Shown here: positions 52,855-63,212 of the stretch, piece by piece | Layout: each line of letters begins with the position of its first letter | How positions within the stretch are numbered: position 1 is the stretch's first letter | From: Alkalibacillus salilacus | GTDB taxonomy: Bacteria > Bacillota > Bacilli > Bacillales > Alkalibacillaceae | Assembly (NCBI RefSeq): GCF_030812915.1 | Contig: NZ_JAUSTQ010000010.1 | Coordinates: 36,259-100,258, forward strand | Direction of reading: 5' to 3' | Length of the DNA: 64,000 nt | Translations under genes and position numbers: made by a program | The notes under the pieces: generated by a model | Told to the model about the DNA's origin: nothing | Databases searched by the model: none | What the model saw: the letters and a program-made list of their open reading frames with translations, nothing else

Positions 52855-54726
52855 TTATTCTTTTAATAAACGCAAACCATTTAATATGACAAGAATTGTA
52901 CTGCCTTCATGAGCCACAACGCCGTAAGGTAAAGTCAGACCTTGCGAAAAGTTAGTGACAATTAATAGTAAAATCACCGCAACAGAGAATACGAGATTTT
53001 GTTTTACAATACGGTTTAATCGAGTCGACAAGTTGAAGGTCATCGAAATATTTTTCAGTAGATTGTTCATTAACACAATATCAGACGTTTCGATCGCAAC
53101 ATCTGTTCCTGACCCCATCGCAATTCCGACATCAGCTTTCGCCATCGCAGGTGCATCGTTTATGCCGTCGCCGACCATCGCAATCGAGCCATATGTCTCA
53201 CGCAACCGCTCGACTTCATGTACTTTTTGTTCGGGTAAACATTCACTGATCCACTCATCAATCCCCGCTTCTTCACTAATTGCTTGTGCTGTTTGGTCAT
53301 TATCACCCGTAATCATAACCGTTTTGACGCCACGTTCATTCAGGGTTTCAATTAATTGTTTGGCTTCTGGCCTAATCTCATCTTTCACCGCAATCATACC
53401 TGCCACTTCTTTCCCATTGGCAATAAACATGATCGTTTTACCTTCCTGTTGTAAGGCTTTTTTCGTTTTTATAAAATCATCTTTTACAAGCCCTAATCTA
53501 TCTATTAATGCTTCATTACCGACATACCAAGTCTCATCATTCACGCCTGCTTGAATGCCGTAACCCGTGATGCTCTCAGTATAAGCAATCTCCAAATCGG
53601 CATGGACTTCATGAGTATCACCATACCGTACAATTGCTTCAGCAAGTGGATGACTCGATTGATTTTCAATTGCGACAATATGACGCAGTACATCACGATC
53701 ATCAAACTCATCAGCCGTCATAATATCCGTTACAACTGGCTCGCCTTTCGTAATCGTCCCTGTTTTATCCAATGCGACCACCGCCATTTTCGACAATTGT
53801 TCAAGATAAACGCCACCTTTTGTCAACACACCTTTACGCGCACCTGTACTCACTGCTGACAATAATGACGGCATAATCGAGGCGACAACGGCACATGGTG
53901 AAGCAACGACAAGTAACACCATCGCGCGGTAAAACACGTCTTCAAAATTAAAACCAAATACAAACGGTGACAGTAACATCAACCCAACGACCACGAGTAC
54001 CGTCACAACGTATGGTCCTTCAATCTTTTCAATCAATTGTTGTGTCGGCGGTCGATTTTCTTTCGCTTCTTCCACAAGTCGAATCATCTTCTGGAAAAGT
54101 GAATCCTTATTCGGCTTCGTCATTTCAACGACAACAGAACCTGTCCCGTTCATCGTGCCATTATAAACATCATCACCAGCCGCTTTATCAGCTGGCATCG
54201 ACTCTCCTGTAATTGGTGATTCATCTACTGATGTTTGACCACTTAAAATCACACCATCAACTGGCACCCGTTCACCATCCTTAACGAGCACGCGATCACC
54301 TATATTTAACTCATCTAAGGCAACAACAGTTACAGAATCATCATCGTTCAATCGATTGGCTTCACCTGGTGCCATTTCCACCAAAGATGACAAATTACGC
54401 TCACTCTTTTGGTTCGCATATGTTTCCATTGCCCCACTAACTGAAAAGATGAAAATTAAAATCGCCCCTTCATGCCAATGGCCGATCGAAGCTGCCCCGA
54501 GTGCTGCAATGATCATTAAAATTTCTACATTCAACGATTTATCATAGACTAAATCCAAAACACCTTCTTTTGCTTTATAATATCCTCCGACTGTAAATGT
54601 TAATAAGTAAAACACTGCCGTCAACGCAGGACTTCCCCAAGCTTCTGATAAAAACGCGATGACAAGTAACACACCACCAAGTAAAGCCATGATAATTTCA
54701 CGATGCTGCCGTAATTTTTGTGCCAT
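52855..54726 (-). CDS. pfeT: P1B-4-type metal-efflux ATPase (PfeT/ZosA-like)
   Basis: This 623-residue P-type ATPase has six main membrane helices and no N-terminal metal-binding domain. It has the phosphorylation motif ALDKTGTITKGE, actuator TGESMPAD, hinge MVGDGINDAPA, and a transport site formed by SPC (VVASPCAVVAS) and the HEGST motif in the last helices, the P1B-4 pattern of Fe(II)/Co(II)/Zn exporters. The PerR box TTATAATTATTATAA upstream makes Fe(II) efflux under peroxide stress the best reading, as for B. subtilis PfeT. ATG 54724-54726 follows GAGGTGAGGAG. Confidence 0.88.
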   Translation of the reverse strand: MAQKLRQHREIIMALLGGVLLVIAFLSEAWGSPALTAVFYLLTFTVGGYYKAKEGVLDLVYDKSLNVEILMIIAALGAASIGHWHEGAILIFIFSVSGAMETYANQKSERNLSSLVEMAPGEANRLNDDDSVTVVALDELNIGDRVLVKDGERVPVDGVILSGQTSVDESPITGESMPADKAAGDDVYNGTMNGTGSVVVEMTKPNKDSLFQKMIRLVEEAKENRPPTQQLIEKIEGPYVVTVLVVVGLMLLSPFVFGFNFEDVFYRAMVLLVVASPCAVVASIMPSLLSAVSTGARKGVLTKGGVYLEQLSKMAVVALDKTGTITKGEPVVTDIMTADEFDDRDVLRHIVAIENQSSHPLAEAIVRYGDTHEVHADLEIAYTESITGYGIQAGVNDETWYVGNEALIDRLGLVKDDFIKTKKALQQEGKTIMFIANGKEVAGMIAVKDEIRPEAKQLIETLNERGVKTVMITGDNDQTAQAISEEAGIDEWISECLPEQKVHEVERLRETYGSIAMVGDGINDAPAMAKADVGIAMGSGTDVAIETSDIVLMNNLLKNISMTFNLSTRLNRIVKQNLVFSVAVILLLIVTNFSQGLTLPYGVVAHEGSTILVILNGLRLLKE

Positions 54727-54757
54727 CTCCTCACCTCTATTTATAATTTATATCAAT

Positions 54758-54772
54758 TTATAATTATTATAA
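54758..54772 (-). promoter_or_regulatory. PerR box upstream of pfeT
   Basis: TTATAATTATTATAA is an exact match to the PerR consensus TTATAATNATTATAA, 31 bases before the gene. The flanking AT-rich sequence holds a weaker second copy. Confidence 0.88.
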
Positions 54773-54868
54773 ATAATGTTATCATAGATTATTTCCTATT
54801 CCAATTAATTTGTCACTTCAATCAAGTCACGATATACTCTAACTAAATCATATTAAAGGATGATCGTT

Positions 54869-55081
54869 GTGAAACCTAATTTAATCGAATTTTCACTAAT
54901 TGTAGGCGGCATCTTACACGGGCTTGCGATCAATTATTTTGGTGATCAACCGTGGATCCCTACACTATATGAAACGAGTATCGCTCCATTTATTACATAT
55001 GGCATGATTGTGATTGGCCTACTGCTTGGCATTATCAACGCCCTCACCCCGAAATCTAAGCAGAAAAAGAACCTTAATTAA
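54869..55081 (+). CDS. 70-residue small membrane protein
   Basis: This protein has two hydrophobic helices (LIEFSLIVGGILHGLAINYFG and FITYGMIVIGLLLGIINAL) and a Lys-rich tail (KSKQKKNLN). AAAGGA is spaced 8 bases before GTG 54869, which I take as start; an ATG at 54860 overlaps that site. The family is not recognised. It is divergent from pfeT and convergent with addA. Confidence 0.65.
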   Translation: MKPNLIEFSLIVGGILHGLAINYFGDQPWIPTLYETSIAPFITYGMIVIGLLLGIINALTPKSKQKKNLN

Positions 55082-55125
55082 AATATGAACTGATGATCAA
55101 GCAAGTGACCGCTTCACACCATCAA

Positions 55126-55163
55126 AAAAAGAGCACTTCTGACTATCAGAAGTGCTCTCTTTC
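55126..55163. terminator. Bidirectional terminator overlapping the end of addA
   Basis: Perfect arms AGAGCACTTCTGA and TCAGAAGTGCTCT around CTA. The right arm lies within the last codons of addA, so the coding end and terminator share bases. Confidence 0.85.
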
Positions 55164-58100
55164 GGTCATATCCACAACAAACGCCCGGTCAAAGAAGTAT
55201 AAATACACACCAGCAAGCTCAATCTGCCAAATCGACTCGACTGCTTGGCGGTACAAGTCGACTTGCACAGCATAGCGATTGGCTAACTGTTCGTGAACTT
55301 TTTCATCTACCTGACCATTCACTGTATCAGTTTTATAATCTAATAAGTACCACTGCCCGTCAACTTCAAATAAGCAGTCGATCACACCTTGGATCAACAC
55401 GCTTTCATCAGTCGGGTCATCCCAATCAGGGTAAACCTCCTGAGCTGACAATTCCATCGTAAACGGTAATTCGCGCCGAATATCTGCCGATTGCTCTAAC
55501 GACTTACCTATCTCAGTCGCCATTAGCTGTAAAATCGCGTCATAATCAATGGCCTCAGCTTCTTCTTCTGTTAAAATATCTCGAAATACTAGCCCTGACA
55601 CGAACTCCTCTAATGACGCTTCATCCCAAGCCGATTCAAACGGTAAATGCTGCATCACCGTATGCATTGCACTACCGATTTCAGCTTTCGTCAGCGTCGT
55701 CGCATCTTCTTTCATAAATCGCGGCCGTTCAAGCGACGACGCCCCACTCGAACTACTGGAACCAACACGACTCCTGATGAAATCTGTCGCACTATAAGCA
55801 TCCGCTTCTTGTCTGATTCGCTTCAACTCCGTTACAGTCTGCTTCGCCCGGCGTGACACACTTCCTGCATACGGATAGGCATACTGAAGCCGTCGGTCCA
55901 CTTCCGCATATGATTCGGACGGTGTCTCAATCGCATCACGATCCCAATCGGTAATCGCACGCTCAAGCGCATCATTCCGTTCAACCGTTACCCATTCCGG
56001 GTCTTCATAAGCCGATGCATGCTCAACGACGACACGCCACGACGAATCATCTGCCTGAATTACCTCAGGCACGCGATTAGACACGGGACCCTCACGCAAT
56101 TCATCAGCCTTTTCATGACGAACAAGCGCCATGCCAACCCAGTTCATGTAATTAGCCTGATCCGCTCGCATATGAGCGGGCAACACCCAATTCGGGTGCT
56201 CACTCACCTCACGCCATTTCTCCAATCGTTTCGAAACGTCTCCAACTGTTCCAACCACGACTAATTTCTCTTTCGCACGAGTCAACGCGACGTACAAAAT
56301 TCGCATTTCTTCAGCTAACATCTCGCGTTTCATCGCAACTGACATAGCCTCAAACGGAAATGTCTTATACATAATCCGTTTATCCAAATCTAAATATTTG
56401 GCACCTAAGCCTAGATCTTTATGCAATAAATAGCGTTTCTTATAATCTTGCGTGTTAAATTGCTTATCCGCAGCGCCTAAAATCACAATCGGAAACTCTA
56501 GGCCTTTACTCGTATGAATCGACATAAGGCGAACAACATCTTCCTGCTCACCTAACGCACGCGCCGCGCCTAGATCTTCGCCGCGCTCTTCCATCTTTTC
56601 AATAAAACGTAAGAAACGGAACAACCCGCGATAAGCCGACTTCTCATAACTACGAGAACGATCGTAAAGCGCCCGTAAATTCGCCTGACGCTGCTTGCCA
56701 CCAGGTGTACCCCCGACGAATTCATAGTAGCCCGTCTCACGGTACACACGCCAGATCAGTTGTGATAATGCGCCATAAGTCGCTTCCTCACGCCAAGCCT
56801 CAAACAGTCCAAAAAAGCGTTCCAACCTCTTCACTAAATCACGGTCCTCGCCTGCTCTCATATACTGCTTAACCGCTTCGTAATAACTCACTTTTCGGCC
56901 ATGCAACCGAATTTGTGCCAATTCATCTTCGTTTAAGCCAACAATCGGTGACTTTAACACACTTGCAAGCGGAATATCTTGCTTCGGATTATCAATTGCC
57001 TTCAGCACATTAAGCATCACTTGCACTTCAATTGCTTCCAAATATCCTGATGACAAATCAGCGTACACCGGAATCCCAAGCTGTTTTAACTCCTCAACAA
57101 CTGTTCCGAACCACGCCTTCGACCGCATCAAAATAACGATATCTGAATAGCGAACAGGACGCGGTTTCTCTGTTTCCTTATCAATCACCTGCATCGGCTC
57201 ACTACCATCCGTCCCAAGCCATGACTGAATCTTCTTCGCATACGCCCGTGCTTCGATCTGCGCTTTCTCTAAATACTGCCACTCGTCATCCGGATTCGTT
57301 TCATCATCCGCTTCACGCGATAAAACATGCAACTCCGTATCCACATCCGTATCCGTGAGCGTCTCGTAAACCCGATTACTATAAATCAACTCCGCTTCCG
57401 GCTCATAATCCATCTCCCCCACTTGAGGATCTAATAATTGCCGGAAAATATAGTTCGTCCCCGCTAACACTTCATGCCGACTCCGGAAATTTTGCGCCAA
57501 ATCAATGCGCAGTTCATCACCATCATCCGCCTGAAACGCGCGATATTTTTCCATAAACAAGGTCGGCTCCGCGTGACGGAAACCGTAAATACTTTGTTTC
57601 ACATCTCCAACCATAAATAAATGATTCGACTCATCACCTGTTAACAACTGCAAGATCGTTTCCTGGACCTGATTCGTATCTTGATACTCATCAATCAGTA
57701 CTTCACGAAATTGCGCTTGATACTGCTTTGCCACATCCGACGGCTCAAGCGCATCCATCGTCGAACCATCTTTCATTAAAACCTCTAAACAATAATGCTC
57801 TAAATCCGAAAATTCAAGCACTGCCTGTGTACGTTTCTCTGCATCGAGTGAGGCATGAAAGTCTTTCACGAGATCGACTAATTGCTCTAGATGAGGCTTT
57901 AACTGACGTAAATCATTGATCAATGATTCTGGCTTCCGCTCAAACCAACGACTAATCATCGCCGACACTTTATCTTTATAACGCTTACGAATATCTTTCA
58001 CGCGTTCTTTTAAATCTTCATCACACTCAAATTTCTTCCGTGATAAAGTCGCAAACTTCTGCCGTTCTAACACGACATCACGCAATGCTTCCCAAGGCGC

Positions 58101-58901
58101 ATCCGCGTATTCTAGCATTGCGTTCACTTGCTCCGAGTCACTTTCAAGAGTCTCCATGTAATGCTCCGGACCATTAACATCTTGCGCGACATCCATCGCT
58201 TGCTTAATATCAAAAACCGCTGCTTCAAGGGCCTCACGTATGTCAAAGCGCGCATAAGGCATCCATTTCAACTCATCAAGCGTCGTCTCTTCACTCACAT
58301 CAACAGCGTCAACAAGTGATTCCAGCCACGCAAACGGTTTCGGATTCTGCAATGCAAATTCATGCACATGTAAGACAAGCGATTCGACCGCTTCATCATT
58401 TCGGTCGCCCGAAAAACTATCGACAAAGCGGAAAAACGCCTCTTGTGCTTCTCCTTCTTGGCCATACCAACGTTCGAACACATCTTGCAGGACGTCTTGC
58501 TTTAACATATCGGCTTCAATTTGATCCAAAATCCGAAAACTCGGATCCAAATCAAGCTCATAACTATATTTACGCGTCACATCCATACAAAACGCATGCA
58601 ACGTCGAAATATTAGCCCGTTGCAACAGCGCAATCTGTTTTTTCAAATGATGCGAGCTCGGATGCTTTTCTAAAGCCTGTTCAAGCGCCTGACCGACACG
58701 CGTCTTCATCTCTTGTGCTGCGGCATTCGTAAACGTTGCGACTAACATTTCATCAATATTGTATGGATCTTCGTCGCGCACCATCTTTTGAATAATCCGC
58801 TCGACTAGCACCGCCGTCTTACCCGAACCGGCCGCAGCCGACACGAGAATATCACGTCCATCTTCATGAATCGCTAACGACTGTTCCTCTGTCCATGCCA
58901 T
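55146..58901 (-). CDS. addA: AddA, helicase-nuclease subunit A
   Basis: AddA is the 3'-5' helicase and nuclease subunit of AddAB, which resects double-strand breaks for RecA loading and stops at Chi. The 1251-residue protein shows Walker A SAAAGSGKTAVL near residue 25, UvrD-type motifs (FTNAAAQEMKTR, VLIDEYQDTNQVQ, MVGDVKQSIYGFRHAEP, LAQNFRSR, MSIHTSKGLEFPIVIL, YVALTRAKEKL) and the C-terminal RecB-type nuclease motif LLDYKTDTV. ATG abuts the addB stop, with GAGGAGGA inside addB. It is complete and looks functional. Confidence 0.97.
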   Translation of the reverse strand: MAWTEEQSLAIHEDGRDILVSAAAGSGKTAVLVERIIQKMVRDEDPYNIDEMLVATFTNAAAQEMKTRVGQALEQALEKHPSSHHLKKQIALLQRANISTLHAFCMDVTRKYSYELDLDPSFRILDQIEADMLKQDVLQDVFERWYGQEGEAQEAFFRFVDSFSGDRNDEAVESLVLHVHEFALQNPKPFAWLESLVDAVDVSEETTLDELKWMPYARFDIREALEAAVFDIKQAMDVAQDVNGPEHYMETLESDSEQVNAMLEYADAPWEALRDVVLERQKFATLSRKKFECDEDLKERVKDIRKRYKDKVSAMISRWFERKPESLINDLRQLKPHLEQLVDLVKDFHASLDAEKRTQAVLEFSDLEHYCLEVLMKDGSTMDALEPSDVAKQYQAQFREVLIDEYQDTNQVQETILQLLTGDESNHLFMVGDVKQSIYGFRHAEPTLFMEKYRAFQADDGDELRIDLAQNFRSRHEVLAGTNYIFRQLLDPQVGEMDYEPEAELIYSNRVYETLTDTDVDTELHVLSREADDETNPDDEWQYLEKAQIEARAYAKKIQSWLGTDGSEPMQVIDKETEKPRPVRYSDIVILMRSKAWFGTVVEELKQLGIPVYADLSSGYLEAIEVQVMLNVLKAIDNPKQDIPLASVLKSPIVGLNEDELAQIRLHGRKVSYYEAVKQYMRAGEDRDLVKRLERFFGLFEAWREEATYGALSQLIWRVYRETGYYEFVGGTPGGKQRQANLRALYDRSRSYEKSAYRGLFRFLRFIEKMEERGEDLGAARALGEQEDVVRLMSIHTSKGLEFPIVILGAADKQFNTQDYKKRYLLHKDLGLGAKYLDLDKRIMYKTFPFEAMSVAMKREMLAEEMRILYVALTRAKEKLVVVGTVGDVSKRLEKWREVSEHPNWVLPAHMRADQANYMNWVGMALVRHEKADELREGPVSNRVPEVIQADDSSWRVVVEHASAYEDPEWVTVERNDALERAITDWDRDAIETPSESYAEVDRRLQYAYPYAGSVSRRAKQTVTELKRIRQEADAYSATDFIRSRVGSSSSSGASSLERPRFMKEDATTLTKAEIGSAMHTVMQHLPFESAWDEASLEEFVSGLVFRDILTEEEAEAIDYDAILQLMATEIGKSLEQSADIRRELPFTMELSAQEVYPDWDDPTDESVLIQGVIDCLFEVDGQWYLLDYKTDTVNGQVDEKVHEQLANRYAVQVDLYRQAVESIWQIELAGVYLYFFDRAFVVDMTEREHF

Positions 58902-61900
58902 TTATGCATCCTCCTCTCGCGCCATCATACGCTGTAGAATCGCATCATCTTTCTCATCTTTAATCCGAACAAAATCATTCTCTTCAAGCGTTGGATCGAA
59001 CTGACAAACCGATCGATACGGACAAAACGTACACGCCGTATAATCCTTCGTCTGCACTGGATTAAGTGACACATCACCACGCACAATCTGACTGCCCGCT
59101 TGTTGCATCAATCCACGCACATATTGATTCATATAGCGAAACAACGACTCATCCACCGTTTTCGAACTCGCATTAAACGAGCCATCTTTCTTGACACCGA
59201 ACGGCGCAATTTTTGACGTCCCAGTCTCAAGTGAACGGTCCATCGCTCCGGCTACCTGCTCATCTCCTAACAACCAACCGTTCATTTTATATTCTTTCAA
59301 CAATGCATCTTCTACCGCATCATCATCAAACGCTTTCAAATCACCATCATTCAACGTCGGATTATGCACGTGGAAATACAGGACTCCTGCTGGTTCCGCT
59401 TGCTGATTCAACCAACGATCCGAATACGTCAGCACGACATCCAAATACGTTAACATCTGCAGCGCCAAACCATAATACACATCAACGAGCTTCAAATCTT
59501 TCGCACTCGATTTATAATCAATGACACGTAAATACAGCTGATTATTGATTTCTGCTTGATCAACCCGGTCAACACGGCCATTTAACTCCAACTGATACCC
59601 GTTCATTAAGTCGAGCTGAAGCGGTGGCAGCTTCTCTTTCCGACCGAAACCAAGCTCAATTCCTGCTGGCTGGAAATCCGACTGCTTCGCTTGCCGTGCT
59701 AAGACCGTCGTCGCCCGAATAATGACATGTTCTAACTTGCGCAAAATATACTGATAACGATTCGAGCTGAATAAAATCTGATGCTGCAACAACGGCGCTA
59801 ATTGCTCAACCGCTCGGCGCGCATACTGAACAATATCGTCATTAGTTAATTCGAAAAACGCGCGCCCTTCCGCGTATACCCACTCCGTAATATACCGAAG
59901 CGATTCGTGGAACAACTGCCCAATATCAGGCGCCTCCAGTTGATAAAGTGGCCGCTCTTCCAGCCCTAGCGTATATTTCGCAAAATAATGATACGCACAC
60001 TGGTGATATGTCTCAAGCCGTGACACGCTCGACTTCATCGTCTGGTCAAACATCGCGCTCGCCGTATCACTGCCTAATGACGCTGGTTCATTCCGGTAAA
60101 ATAAACCACTTAAAATTTGCCGCGCAGTGCCATCAGCTGATTCATGCGCCATAAACCAATGAAGCGCATCCCAATACACGCGATCAATCGGATAACCGCG
60201 TAAATACTTCGATAGCTCTGCTGTTAAAATCGACCGTGTTTTTTCTGGATTTGTCACGAATCTTAAAGGATCCTCATGATCTTCATCATCAAGCCACAAC
60301 GTCTCACGCGCCTGCGGATACATCGTTTTCAACTGCTTCACAACCGCAGCTGGCATCTTCTGTTTTCCTTCTTCATCACTGAGCGCATAACTCACATGAA
60401 CTCGATTACTCGCAAGCGTAAATGCCAGATACATATAAAAACGGTCATCTAACAGTACACGTTCAGCTGGGTCAGCTAACAGCATACCACGCTCTTCTAA
60501 CCACGCCCGCTCATCATCCGACACGAGCCCTTCCTGTGGCGGCTTCATCGGATAAACTCCATCATTTACCCCGAGTAAAAAGCTCACCTTTACATTCGCA
60601 ATCCTTGAACGCTCCACATTACCGACAATGACGTGATCAATCGTTGGCGGCACATGGGAAAACTCTAACGTCTCAAGCCCCGCATCCAACACATCTCGGA
60701 ATAACGGTAATGACATCTCTTCATCACCAAGCATGTCTGCCATTTCATCAAACAACTGCATTACTGCTTGCCACGCCTGCTCTTGCTCGCGCGCGGTTTC
60801 CACATCACCGTCATCGTCAAATCCGTCACGTAACGCTTCTAATCGCTCAGGCGCACCAATTCGTTCAAGCCACGTATAGACTGCTTCTAACGTTGCACCA
60901 ACTGTCTCAGCCTCACGAACATCACGGTCAAAATCTTTAAGCGCATCGACCACTTGCTTGCGATACACATTCATTTGCCGTTCGATTTCGCGTTCTTCAT
61001 CCGTCTGCGAACGCTGGTCTAATCCGAAGATCCGCTGATAACGCCAGTCACGATCCGAAAGCCATGCATCCCGCGTTCGAACACCATATTCCAGCACATA
61101 ATTTTCAAGCGAATCAATCGCATCTTGGGTCAGTGGATACGTCTCATCCGTCGCTTGAATAAACCCAGTTTTAAGCAAACGAAAAATTGCATCATAACGC
61201 CAATCACGGTCAATCACTTCAAGCCCTGTTCGGATTAACTCAATAAACGGGTGATTGAGCATTGTTTTCTTCTCATCTAAAAAGACCGGCACGCCATAAT
61301 CCTGGAAAATCGTTTCGATCAAATCATGATACGTTGCGTCATCACGGATTAACAACGCCAAATCGCGATAACGATAACCTTCTTCACGTGTCAACCGCAC
61401 AATCTCTTGCGCCACACCTTCAACTTCCGCACGTGGGTGTACCGCTTCAGCAATTTGAATCGGCGCTTCCCCTTCATAAACGGGTGCTGGTTGATCCGTA
61501 AAATGACGCTCCAAATGATTCATCGCTGGATTATTTTGAAACCGGCGCTCATCTGGATAAAGCATCATCGGCTCACGTACTGGAATTTCCGCCTGCTCAG
61601 CTATCTCCGTCAACGTCTCATACGTCGTTTTCGTCTGATAAAATAAATCCAATTCGCCTAAACCTTGCCCACGTCCATCATATGTAAGGGCAATCTTCAC
61701 ATCTTTCGCATGACGCATGAGTGCTTCAATCACGTAATACTCTTGCGGTGTAAACCGGTGAAACCCATCAATATAAATCGTCGCATCACGTAAAACATTC
61801 GTCGTCGCAATTTTCTCAACCATAATCTCCAGCTGATCCTCACTATCGACATAATGCCCAGCCAACTGCTGATCGAGTTTGTCATAAATCAACAACAAAT

Positions 61901-62396
61901 CATCCAGCTTGCGTTTTAACGCCGCTTCACTCGGCGTCAAATGTGCACTCTGATTCAATTCCTCAACCATTCGACTCAGCGACTCTGGTGTCACTCGATA
62001 CCGCTTCAACTCTGTAATCATCGCCTCGAGTTGATCAATGAACCCTTGCTTATCCATCGCCTTTTGAAACGCTTCGAGCGACTGTTCATGCTCCTCCGTG
62101 ATTTTCCGAAGCAACATTTGAATCCCAGTCGACGTAATAAACGGCTTCGTGCCTCCACCGACCGCTTGAAACACATACCACGCTAGCCGCGAGAAACTAA
62201 ACACTTGCGCCCTCATCGACCCAGGCAAGTTACTGTCACTTAACAGTCCATACTCCTGCTGAAACGCCATCTGATCCGGCACAATATACAAAATCGGATC
62301 TCCCGCGGGATCATGCTGCAGAGCCTGCTCGATTTCCTCTAAACAATACGAGCCGATGTCAGCACCGGCTCGTCCTAAGATAAATTGTAAGGCCAC
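58902..62396 (-). CDS. addB: AddB, helicase-nuclease subunit B (Walker A not conserved)
   Basis: AddB holds the second nuclease domain and the Chi-reading, helicase-like part of AddAB. The 1164 residues are full length. The C-terminal nuclease motif (LRVIDYKSSAKDLKL) and the [4Fe-4S] cysteines (CTFCPYRSVC and an earlier Cys) are present. The N-terminal nucleotide-binding loop, GRSGSGKT-like in relatives, reads GRAGADIGS, with no Lys or Thr/Ser at the key places. It starts at GTG. Gap to yhjE is 15 bp; the operon order yhjE, addB, addA fits Bacillus. Confidence 0.96.
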   Translation of the reverse strand: MALQFILGRAGADIGSYCLEEIEQALQHDPAGDPILYIVPDQMAFQQEYGLLSDSNLPGSMRAQVFSFSRLAWYVFQAVGGGTKPFITSTGIQMLLRKITEEHEQSLEAFQKAMDKQGFIDQLEAMITELKRYRVTPESLSRMVEELNQSAHLTPSEAALKRKLDDLLLIYDKLDQQLAGHYVDSEDQLEIMVEKIATTNVLRDATIYIDGFHRFTPQEYYVIEALMRHAKDVKIALTYDGRGQGLGELDLFYQTKTTYETLTEIAEQAEIPVREPMMLYPDERRFQNNPAMNHLERHFTDQPAPVYEGEAPIQIAEAVHPRAEVEGVAQEIVRLTREEGYRYRDLALLIRDDATYHDLIETIFQDYGVPVFLDEKKTMLNHPFIELIRTGLEVIDRDWRYDAIFRLLKTGFIQATDETYPLTQDAIDSLENYVLEYGVRTRDAWLSDRDWRYQRIFGLDQRSQTDEEREIERQMNVYRKQVVDALKDFDRDVREAETVGATLEAVYTWLERIGAPERLEALRDGFDDDGDVETAREQEQAWQAVMQLFDEMADMLGDEEMSLPLFRDVLDAGLETLEFSHVPPTIDHVIVGNVERSRIANVKVSFLLGVNDGVYPMKPPQEGLVSDDERAWLEERGMLLADPAERVLLDDRFYMYLAFTLASNRVHVSYALSDEEGKQKMPAAVVKQLKTMYPQARETLWLDDEDHEDPLRFVTNPEKTRSILTAELSKYLRGYPIDRVYWDALHWFMAHESADGTARQILSGLFYRNEPASLGSDTASAMFDQTMKSSVSRLETYHQCAYHYFAKYTLGLEERPLYQLEAPDIGQLFHESLRYITEWVYAEGRAFFELTNDDIVQYARRAVEQLAPLLQHQILFSSNRYQYILRKLEHVIIRATTVLARQAKQSDFQPAGIELGFGRKEKLPPLQLDLMNGYQLELNGRVDRVDQAEINNQLYLRVIDYKSSAKDLKLVDVYYGLALQMLTYLDVVLTYSDRWLNQQAEPAGVLYFHVHNPTLNDGDLKAFDDDAVEDALLKEYKMNGWLLGDEQVAGAMDRSLETGTSKIAPFGVKKDGSFNASSKTVDESLFRYMNQYVRGLMQQAGSQIVRGDVSLNPVQTKDYTACTFCPYRSVCQFDPTLEENDFVRIKDEKDDAILQRMMAREEDA

Positions 62397-62411
62397 ACGC
62401 GTCTCCCCCTT

Positions 62412-63059
62412 TTAATTCGCTTCACCATCATCACGGTCCGCTTTCGACGTGATCCGTTTTTCGATAAACTTCCCAATCAACCAAAACAGCCCAACGACAA
62501 TACCAACGACGATCGTTTTAATCGGCTCAGTCGCAAACGATGCCAAGCTATCACCAACATATGAAACTGAGAAAATCATCACTGCTTTTGCAAGCCCAAC
62601 CGTTAAAATAAACGATTGTAACGACATTTTCGTAAACGCCGCAACCACATTAATTAATGCTGACGGTGAAAACGGGAAACATAACAACAAGAACATCGGC
62701 CCAAATCCGCGTCGGTCGAAAAAATTCGTAATCCGCTGAATATGGCGTTGATACTTAATTCGCCGCACCCAATTAAACCGTTCACTCTTGCGGACGAGTA
62801 TAAAGACAACAACCGCACCAGCAGAAGCACCAATCCACGAATATAGAAACCCGAAAACAAGCCCGTACACAATCGAGTTAGCCAAAATAAATACCAAGTT
62901 CGGCAAAATTGGCAAAAACGCTTCAATAAACGGCAATAACACACCTGGAATGGGCCCAAAACTACCGTAAAATTCGAGCAATCGTATGATAAATCCACCA
63001 ATAACATTATCTGATATTAAATCCTGTAGTTCATCCAGATTTGTCGCATCATCGTTCAT
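62412..63059 (-). CDS. yhjE: YhjE, DedA/SNARE-associated membrane protein
   Basis: This 215-residue protein has the VTT/DedA (SNARE-associated) fold. The first helices include FYGSFGPIPGVLLPFIEAFLPILPNLVFILAN with the E-x-x-x-P pattern, GASAGAVVVFILVRKSERF is the G-x-x-x-G region, and DRRGFGPMFLLLCFPFSPSALINVVAAF holds the conserved Arg and Pro. Members act as lipid-carrier flippases or scramblases in relatives; for YhjE this is inference. It stands first in the transcription unit with addB and addA and has AGAAGGAG upstream. Confidence 0.9.
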   Translation of the reverse strand: MNDDATNLDELQDLISDNVIGGFIIRLLEFYGSFGPIPGVLLPFIEAFLPILPNLVFILANSIVYGLVFGFLYSWIGASAGAVVVFILVRKSERFNWVRRIKYQRHIQRITNFFDRRGFGPMFLLLCFPFSPSALINVVAAFTKMSLQSFILTVGLAKAVMIFSVSYVGDSLASFATEPIKTIVVGIVVGLFWLIGKFIEKRITSKADRDDGEAN

Positions 63060-63212
63060 AACATTAACTCCTTCTATATCTCTCCCTTCATTTTATAAAA
63101 AAATTACCCGTTTGCCTACTTTTTTACCAATTTGTCATTAAGGGTTTGATTTTTATAATGTTATTTCATATAATAGAACAAACGTTCGATAAATGCAACC
63201 GGAGGGATCGAC

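Noticed and set aside
52955..53859. Long plus-strand frames within the P-type ATPase, and similar ones within addA and addB
   Set aside because: They are antisense shadows of well-conserved genes, without ribosome-binding sites or recognisable domains.
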